64,000 bases of DNA from Bacteroidota bacterium (GTDB lineage: Bacteria > Bacteroidota > Bacteroidia > Bacteroidales > WCHB1-69), in contig JAGDMF010000010.1 of the NCBI GenBank assembly GCA_017860455.1, positions 40,223 to 104,222 of the forward strand, in the 5' to 3' direction. The position numbers were made by a program, and so were the translations under genes. The notes beneath the pieces were generated by a model. The model searched no databases. It worked only from the letters and a program-made list of their open reading frames with translations, and was not told the DNA's origin. Positions 57,591 through 64,000 of this stretch are shown in pieces. The stretch's first letter is position 1; every line of letters begins with the position of its first letter.

Positions 57591-60197
57591 ATGAACAAGA
57601 TTGCAGAAACTCCTTTAATGAAACAATACAATCAGTTTAAGGCGAAACATCCTGATGCTATTTTACTGTTTAGAGTCGGAGATTTTTACGAAACGTTTGG
57701 AGAAGATGCAGTGAAAGCATCGCAGGTTTTAGGAATTGTGTTGACCAAAAGAGCCAATGGATCAGCCCAGTTTATTGACCTTGCAGGATTTCCTCACCAT
57801 TCCATTGATGTCTATCTTCCTAAATTAGTCCGGGCCGGTTATAGAGTCGCTATTTGTGAGCAATTAGAGGATCCAAAACTCACTAAAACAATTGTAAAAA
57901 GGGGAATTACGGAACTGGTTACACCCGGTATCTCTATCAATGATAAGGTTTTAGAACAAAAAGAGAACAATTTCTTAGGCTCTCTGTATTTTGGAGATAA
58001 AATGATGGGGATCGCTTTTGTGGATATCTCCACCGGCGAGTTTTATGTGGCAGAAGGAAATCAGGAATATATTGATAAACTCTTGCAAAATTTCAGACCC
58101 TCTGAATTGGTTTTGTTGAAAAATAAAGTGTCCTCTTTTAAAGAACTTTTTGGAGACAAACTGTTGCTTACTACTTTTGAAGACTGGGTGTTTACTACCG
58201 ATTATACGTACGACCTACTTACTAAACATTTTCAAACCAATACGTTAAAAGGGTTTGGCGTAGAGATGTTAACGTTAGGAACCATAGCTGCCGGTGCAGC
58301 GCTTCATTATTTATATGAAACTCAAAATCATAAAATTGGACATATCAATAAGATCAACCGAATTGAAGAGGAGTTGTATGTTTGGCTGGATCGGTTTACG
58401 GTTCGGAATTTAGAGCTGATTCACTCTCCCAATGAAAATGCGGTGACGCTTCTTCAGATTCTGGACAAAACCCAAACTCCCATGGGATCAAGGATGTTAC
58501 GGAAATGGCTGGTGCTTCCTCTAAAAGAGAGAGTGATGATCGAAGAGCGCCTAGCCATTGTTAACTTTTTCATGGATCATGAGGAAAAATCTCGTCATAT
58601 TATTCAAATTATCAAGCAGATAGGAGATTTGGAAAGATTGGTTTCCAAAATAGCAACCGGTAAAATCAATCCGCGGGAGATGCTTCAACTGGGGCGTGCC
58701 CTAAGAGCTGTTGAGGCCCTTCAAAAAGAGTGTCTTCAGTTTCAATTTCCGGCATTGATCAAAATCGGAGAACAACTCAACCCGATCCTCTCCCTTTGTC
58801 AAACCATTGAAAACCAGATTCTGGAAGATGCTCCGGTGGTGCTCAATAAAGGTAGAATTTTCAAAAAAGGGGTTGATGCGGATTTGGATGAGTTAAACTC
58901 TTTAGCTCATAATAGTAAAACGGTATTAGCCGATATTCAACAACGGGAAGCGATTAAAACCGGAATCTCTTCATTGAAAATTGGATTCAACAATGTTTTT
59001 GGGTATTACCTTGAAGTGACCAATACTCACAAAAACAGAGTTCCGGAAGAGTGGATCCGGAAACAAACGTTAACGAATGGTGAGCGTTATATCACAGAAG
59101 AGTTAAAGGAATTAGAAACTAAAATTTTAGGGGCAGAAGATAAAATTCTGGACATCGAAGCCAGATTATTCAACGATTTGGTTTTGAGTTTATTGGATTA
59201 TATTCCTATGATTCAATTAGATGCCCGATTGGTTGCAAAAATGGATGTCTTGCTATGCTTTGCCATGGTTTCTATTGAAAATCATTATGTAAAACCGATT
59301 TTTGAAGAGGGGACTGCGATTAAAATTAAAAACGGACGACATCCGGTTATTGAAAAACAGTTGCCTCCGGGTGAAAAATATATTTCCAACGATCTCTATT
59401 TAGATAATGAGCGACAACAAATCATCATCATCACCGGCCCCAATATGTCCGGGAAATCTGCATTATTAAGGCAAACTGCGCTTATTGTGTTAATGGCACA
59501 GATGGGGTGTTTTGTCCCTGCGGAGGAAGCCACCATCAGCATTGTGGACAAGATTTTTACCCGTGTTGGGGCTTCCGACAACATCAGTACCGGAGAGTCC
59601 ACGTTTATGGTGGAGATGAATGAAACAGCGAGTATCCTAAATAATATTTCGGATCGAAGCTTGATTTTATTGGATGAGATTGGTCGTGGAACCAGCACTT
59701 ATGATGGGGTTTCCATTGCTTGGTCTATAGCGGAATATCTCCATGAGCATAAAAAATTCAAAGCCAAAGTGCTATTTGCTACCCATTACCATGAATTGAA
59801 CAACATGGCGGATCAATTTCCGAGGATTAAAAATTATCATGTGACGGTTAAAGAGATCAACAATAAAATTTTATTTTTACGCAAACTGGAGCCGGGCGGA
59901 AGTGAGCACAGCTTTGGGATTCATGTAGCCAGAATGGCCGGGATGCCGTATCAGGTTTTGCAACGGGCGGAAGAGGTTTTGCACACCCTTGAAAGCACCC
60001 GGGAGCATAAAGAGTTAAGATCGGCTAAAAAGGAGAAAAAGGAACCCGGTTATCAGTTGAGTTTTATTGCCCTCGATGATCCGTTGCTATTGGATGTCAA
60101 AGATCAGATTATGGATATCGACATCAACACCTTAACTCCGGTAGAGGCATTGATGAAGTTGAATGATATCAAAAGTTTGCTCACGAAAAAGAAGTAA
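57591..60197 (+). CDS. mutS: DNA mismatch repair protein MutS
   Basis: TPLMKQYNQFKAKHPDAILLFRVGDFYETFGEDA; ITGPNMSGKSALLRQTALIVLMAQMG; STFMVEMNETASILNN; LDEIGRGTSTYDG. Confidence 0.98.
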   Translation: MNKIAETPLMKQYNQFKAKHPDAILLFRVGDFYETFGEDAVKASQVLGIVLTKRANGSAQFIDLAGFPHHSIDVYLPKLVRAGYRVAICEQLEDPKLTKTIVKRGITELVTPGISINDKVLEQKENNFLGSLYFGDKMMGIAFVDISTGEFYVAEGNQEYIDKLLQNFRPSELVLLKNKVSSFKELFGDKLLLTTFEDWVFTTDYTYDLLTKHFQTNTLKGFGVEMLTLGTIAAGAALHYLYETQNHKIGHINKINRIEEELYVWLDRFTVRNLELIHSPNENAVTLLQILDKTQTPMGSRMLRKWLVLPLKERVMIEERLAIVNFFMDHEEKSRHIIQIIKQIGDLERLVSKIATGKINPREMLQLGRALRAVEALQKECLQFQFPALIKIGEQLNPILSLCQTIENQILEDAPVVLNKGRIFKKGVDADLDELNSLAHNSKTVLADIQQREAIKTGISSLKIGFNNVFGYYLEVTNTHKNRVPEEWIRKQTLTNGERYITEELKELETKILGAEDKILDIEARLFNDLVLSLLDYIPMIQLDARLVAKMDVLLCFAMVSIENHYVKPIFEEGTAIKIKNGRHPVIEKQLPPGEKYISNDLYLDNERQQIIIITGPNMSGKSALLRQTALIVLMAQMGCFVPAEEATISIVDKIFTRVGASDNISTGESTFMVEMNETASILNNISDRSLILLDEIGRGTSTYDGVSIAWSIAEYLHEHKKFKAKVLFATHYHELNNMADQFPRIKNYHVTVKEINNKILFLRKLEPGGSEHSFGIHVARMAGMPYQVLQRAEEVLHTLESTREHKELRSAKKEKKEPGYQLSFIALDDPLLLDVKDQIMDIDINTLTPVEALMKLNDIKSLLTKKK

Positions 60198-60207
60198 AAT
60201 TGAATTA

Positions 60208-60333
60208 GGCGAAGGGCGCAAGGCAAAGGGCGAAGGATTAAAGACAAAGGACAAAGGACTAATGTCTACCTTGAACCATTATTCATTATTCATTATTCAT
60301 TTATAATTAGCACATTAGCATATTTGCACATTA
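60208..60333. repeat. Cluster of degenerate short repeats (GGCGAAGGGCGCA, AAAGGACAAAGGAC, TTATTCATTATTC, ATTAGCACATTAGCA)
   Basis: Read directly downstream of mutS. Confidence 0.85.
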
Positions 60334-60499
60334 GCACATTAACTTGCGGGGTATTTGGCCTGCGCCCTAATGCAAGCAAAACCTGCGGTCAGGGTATATC
60401 TGCCATTCATCAATCAATCTTGGAGATTCCCCTGCTAACAGCATCCTGGGGTTTGTTGACATTATTATTGGAACCTGAATGTCTCGATCCATTTCCAAT

Positions 60500-60597
60500 A
60501 GACTTTTTATTGTGCAAAAATTAGACTTTTTATTGTGCAAAAATTAGACTTTTTATTGTGCAAAAATTAGACTTTTTATTGTGCAAAAATTAGACTT
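60500..60597. repeat. Tandem repeat, 4 full copies plus partial of 23-bp unit AGACTTTTTATTGTGCAAAAATT
   Basis: Copies start at 60500, 60523, 60546 and 60569; partial AGACTT at 60592. Confidence 0.97.
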
Positions 60598-60609
60598 GCA
60601 GGTAACGTA

Positions 60610-61644
60610 CTATTCACAATCCCACTCCGGGTTCGTTAAAGTGAAATACTTGTTTTTTTTATATTCATCCGGTTTATTCATTTTAAAATCATCATAGATA
60701 CTTTTTAATTTTAATTCGGCTTTTTCACTACAAGGAGAGCCGTATAAAGTAATTCTTGCCAAATTAAAATCTTTAGTTCCATGATAAAACTGATATATAT
60801 ATTTTTTCATTTCATCTTTAGGGGAATTCAAATAGAACGGTTTTCTCAGTTTAGGGGAATCCTTTTTTGGATATAATCCAAAAAATGTTTTATTGGCTAT
60901 AGCAGCAAAACAAAAAGGAATTTTTGCATACATTTCTTGTTGTTCAGTATTGCCAATTGTTCCAATATAAACACCATATATTTCTAAATAATCTCTCACA
61001 TCTAAATATCCATTTTGAACTTGTTCCCATAATATGTCTTCAGGAAATCTTTGAAATGGAATATTATGACGAAGTAGTAAAACAGGGGTATTAAAGAAAT
61101 AGATTCCCAAAGTTTGTTTTACTCTTTCATCATTAATGTTATAAAATCCCATCCAAATATTGTAATTTATTAAATCTAAAGAGTCAGTTACGTGGCGGTT
61201 TTCTATCTTGTATGCGAAGCCATTCTTCCGATACGACTGATCAATTATCGTAAGTGTATCCAGTTGTTTTAATAGGGAACGGTCGTAAATGATTTGAGTT
61301 GTATCCTGAATTTGTTTTATTTGTGCATACAATTTGAAGTCTTTAACAGAATCTATTAAAGGCGCAAAAAATCCTCGTTGAGCCAGTTTATGAGTATAAA
61401 TGAGTGCGTTACTTTCTTTTCCTGTAAATTTATAATCCACAGTAAAGGCATTTCTCAAGTCTTTCTGAAAGCAAATTCCTGTTTGAAATGCTTTTTGATA
61501 ATATTTAGAAGCCGCCTGATATTTTGATTTACAAATCGCTAATTCCGCTTTGTTCACATACTCATAATACTTTTTTACATTTTTTTGTCCTTGCGAAAAA
61601 GAGATACTAAAAAGGAGAGCGAAGATTAAGAAAAATCGGTTCAT
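60610..61644 (-). CDS. TPR-like hypothetical secreted protein
   Basis: Signal peptide; YYEYVNKAELAICKSKYQAASKYYQKAFQTG TPR-like start. Confidence 0.65.
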   Translation of the reverse strand: MNRFFLIFALLFSISFSQGQKNVKKYYEYVNKAELAICKSKYQAASKYYQKAFQTGICFQKDLRNAFTVDYKFTGKESNALIYTHKLAQRGFFAPLIDSVKDFKLYAQIKQIQDTTQIIYDRSLLKQLDTLTIIDQSYRKNGFAYKIENRHVTDSLDLINYNIWMGFYNINDERVKQTLGIYFFNTPVLLLRHNIPFQRFPEDILWEQVQNGYLDVRDYLEIYGVYIGTIGNTEQQEMYAKIPFCFAAIANKTFFGLYPKKDSPKLRKPFYLNSPKDEMKKYIYQFYHGTKDFNLARITLYGSPCSEKAELKLKSIYDDFKMNKPDEYKKNKYFTLTNPEWDCE

Positions 61645-61708
61645 TTTTGATAGTTTATTTAGAATTGCTAATGATTTATTACTAGTTTAATATGAAGATA
61701 CTATTTTT

Positions 61709-62692
61709 TTATTCAACCGAAAAATTAATGTATATCAACGGATTACCGGTGTTTAAATAACCCCAATTATATTGATCCCCAAAATATTTGAAATCCATAT
61801 TATATCCTGGTAACAACTTTCCAAAGGCAGTCCAGTGACTTGGTTTTTTCTTTGACTTTTTTGAATATAAAAGATGCAATGCTTTGTTTCTGATCTCTTG
61901 ATTTGATTTTGATACCAAACCACTAATCAAAGTACAGGAACCATCTAATGTCTTTATTTTATTTTTTATAACCGGTTTACATTCTATACTTTCTAAGAAT
62001 TCTAATGAAACAAAAATCCCGTTCGCTGGAATCTTTATTCCATATTTTTTGACATCCACTTGAATCCACCCTTCATACTCCGGATACTGAAGAATGATAT
62101 TTTCGGGTATTAATGCCTTTCCATGAGAGATCGTGCCATCACTGTTTGGAATCGCCTCATACACTTGAACTCTAAATGGAAATCCATTTTTGGATGGATC
62201 TATGATATAATAATTTAAAGTATCTATGTAAGTGGTTTCACCATTAAGAGAAGGATTTTTAATAAATAATGATACAAACATAGATGAAACGGTTCTGAAA
62301 AATCTCCGATTTCCTTTTCGTTTGATGATTTTTTGCGGATCATACTCACCTGCAATTTTTGGGGAAGAATTGGAATTATATACAAAAGGGGGCAATTGAT
62401 AAATTTTCGGGGTGCATTTGATGGCGCCCAATTCAGAATTTTGTTTTACAGAAAACTCTTTTAATTCATACTGAACATTACTGATTTGCAACTTTCCGGT
62501 TTTACTATATGATATTTCAAAGTATCCATTTTTATCGGATAACACGACATTCGAAGGATCTCCAAATGTAATTCTGCTATATTGAATGGGTTGATGGGAA
62601 ATCGAATCTTTCAATGTTCCGGTTACTTTTATTTGCGAAAAGCCGGATAAAACAATGAATAATAACAGAAGCAATAAAGACGATTTTTTCAT
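61709..62692 (-). CDS. Carboxypeptidase-like regulatory domain hypothetical protein
   Basis: Signal peptide; IKVTGTLKDSISHQPIQYSRITFGDPSNVVLSDKNGYFEISYS. Confidence 0.75.
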   Translation of the reverse strand: MKKSSLLLLLLFIVLSGFSQIKVTGTLKDSISHQPIQYSRITFGDPSNVVLSDKNGYFEISYSKTGKLQISNVQYELKEFSVKQNSELGAIKCTPKIYQLPPFVYNSNSSPKIAGEYDPQKIIKRKGNRRFFRTVSSMFVSLFIKNPSLNGETTYIDTLNYYIIDPSKNGFPFRVQVYEAIPNSDGTISHGKALIPENIILQYPEYEGWIQVDVKKYGIKIPANGIFVSLEFLESIECKPVIKNKIKTLDGSCTLISGLVSKSNQEIRNKALHLLYSKKSKKKPSHWTAFGKLLPGYNMDFKYFGDQYNWGYLNTGNPLIYINFSVE

Positions 62693-62704
62693 AAAATAAA
62701 ATTT

Positions 62705-62809
62705 TTAGTGGTCAACGCTTTTGATTTCGGATAAGTATTTTTTACAGTATTCGACTGTTTTGAAGCGTTCAGCAATCTCTAAGAGGTTTTGTCCTTTGAA
62801 TATTTCCAT
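62705..62809 (-). pseudogene. N-terminal relic of an IS1595/ISXO2-like transposase (34 codons then stop)
   Basis: Minus-strand translation MEIFKGQNLLEIAERFKTVEYCKKYLSEIKSVDH* resembles the conserved N-terminus of IS1595-family transposases of Bacteroidota. Confidence 0.65.
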
Positions 62810-62866
62810 AATTATTTCGTTTTTCTAAGTGCAAAGATATGAAATTAAATGGTGACCTCTATTTTT

Positions 62867-64000
62867 TTATTTCGTTTCAAAAATCAAATCGTAAGGTATG
62901 GAGCCGTAATAATCCACAGCATCTGCAAAATCCTCGATTACTCTGAATCCATATTTAGTATTGGGTTTCAGATTCTCACTCCAAGAAACGACATAGAGGT
63001 AATCATTAACCCAGTATGTTCTATACCCTTCATAAGGAAGTGGTGTAACTTCAGGGTCATCAACTCTCGATCTCACACCAACTTTTTGCATCGGTTTTGA
63101 GAATTGAATCATAATGAATTTCAAAGTGGTATCGACTACCTCATTGTTTCCCGGATAGGTTGCCACTGCACGTGGTCTGATTAAATCATACTTAGGACAA
63201 TAATAGTGTTCCATTAAGTCAACGGTTCTATTCAAGAACAATTTGAGAGATGGAAAGAAATGCTCAAAAGTTTTAAATTGTTCTCTGTTTTGGAAAAAGA
63301 CATCCAAATATCGTTGCATATCTTCGAACCAAAAAAATCCCTTATATATCTGAGACACGGACATTTCATGTAATATGCTATCACAGAATATCTTATGGCT
63401 CTTATAATAGGCAAATTCGCACAATTTATTGAAACCTTCATACATTATTGCTCCAGGATTTCCGTAATACTCTTTGATTAGTATTACATTGACAAATGTG
63501 TACAACGTGTCGCATACAGATTGAAATTCGGCTTCGTGTCGCATACAAATAGGATTATTGTAGTTGTGACATATTTCGTGAATAAGTGTTTGGAACGTGT
63601 GTTCATGGAAATATGGATTCCCTGAGGAATCTTCCATCATCCCTGATATAGCACAATTATGATGGTCCTTACCGTTACGATCAATACGGTTGATGGCAAA
63701 ATTAAAATATCCGTTCGCAGGAACCAACCATATATTGTCTAACTCAAATGGTGACCCAAAAAAGTTAAAGAACCATGTAGTGTCAATCTTAGTAACTATG
63801 GAAGAGAAAGCGATTTCTACTGTTTCATAAAAAGACTTATGCGCAAGATAAAATTGATGAAATTTGGAATCCTTATAGAATTTGTTCAATAAACGCAAAT
63901 ATTCATTCATCTCTTTTTTATTCCATATTTTGTTGTCCGGAAGTGTATCATACAACTCAAAAGTCGTAGTCCATTCGTCTGTCCACACGATACCTTTGGG
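62867..64000 (-). CDS. DUF4932-like (HExxH metalloprotease-like) protein, 5' truncated by window edge
   Basis: LIHEICHNYNNP HExxH motif; C-terminal Ig-like (MQKVGVRSRVDDPEVTPLPY...KPNTKYGFRV); frame open to nt 64000. Confidence 0.7.
   Translation of the reverse strand, partial: PKGIVWTDEWTTTFELYDTLPDNKIWNKKEMNEYLRLLNKFYKDSKFHQFYLAHKSFYETVEIAFSSIVTKIDTTWFFNFFGSPFELDNIWLVPANGYFNFAINRIDRNGKDHHNCAISGMMEDSSGNPYFHEHTFQTLIHEICHNYNNPICMRHEAEFQSVCDTLYTFVNVILIKEYYGNPGAIMYEGFNKLCEFAYYKSHKIFCDSILHEMSVSQIYKGFFWFEDMQRYLDVFFQNREQFKTFEHFFPSLKLFLNRTVDLMEHYYCPKYDLIRPRAVATYPGNNEVVDTTLKFIMIQFSKPMQKVGVRSRVDDPEVTPLPYEGYRTYWVNDYLYVVSWSENLKPNTKYGFRVIEDFADAVDYYGSIPYDLIFETK

Noticed and set aside
60324-60524. 66-aa ORF between mutS and the 60610 gene
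   Set aside because: Runs through degenerate repeat sequence and into the 23-bp array; no recognisable product.
60500-60597. CRISPR array
   Set aside because: Units are contiguous identical 23-mers with no spacers and no cas genes in the window; simple tandem repeat.

Overview
AT-rich chromosomal segment from a Bacteroidota (CFB) bacterium. Supporting evidence: several T9SS C-terminal sorting domains, GldB/GldD, recurrent TAnnTTTG -7 promoter motifs, a DUF4175 - ATP-binding protein - YbeY - MnmG block, and an EF-G paralog of the Bacteroidota type. Most of the window is housekeeping: ssb, a membrane pyrophosphatase, rpiB, ybeY, mnmG, folB, typA, ftsX, comF, lspA, a DksA/TraR-like gene, tRNA-Arg(CCG), yidD, era, queD, apt, ilvE, an S41 protease, dnaG, dprA and mutS. 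These are interleaved with secreted T9SS cargo (two nucleases, an SGNH-like protein, a 2124-aa repeat adhesin) and Bacteroidota hypotheticals. No CRISPR array, prophage, intact IS or rRNA operon was seen. The least explained signals are: (i) a ~250-bp GC-rich intergenic element at 3580-3830 with 14-bp terminal inverted repeats and three nested hairpins; (ii) a shared vocabulary of micro-repeats at 2575-2724, 3547-3868 and 60208-60597; (iii) a pair of parS-like 16-mers around ybeY/mnmG plus a divergent AT-rich gap at 16148-16649 (origin-proximal hypothesis); (iv) an overlapping gene cluster of unknown function at 37814-41792; (v) a radical SAM/UbiA translationally coupled pair; (vi) a 34-codon transposase N-terminal relic at 62705-62809. 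All calls come from reading the sequence and the supplied ORFs. No database search was run.
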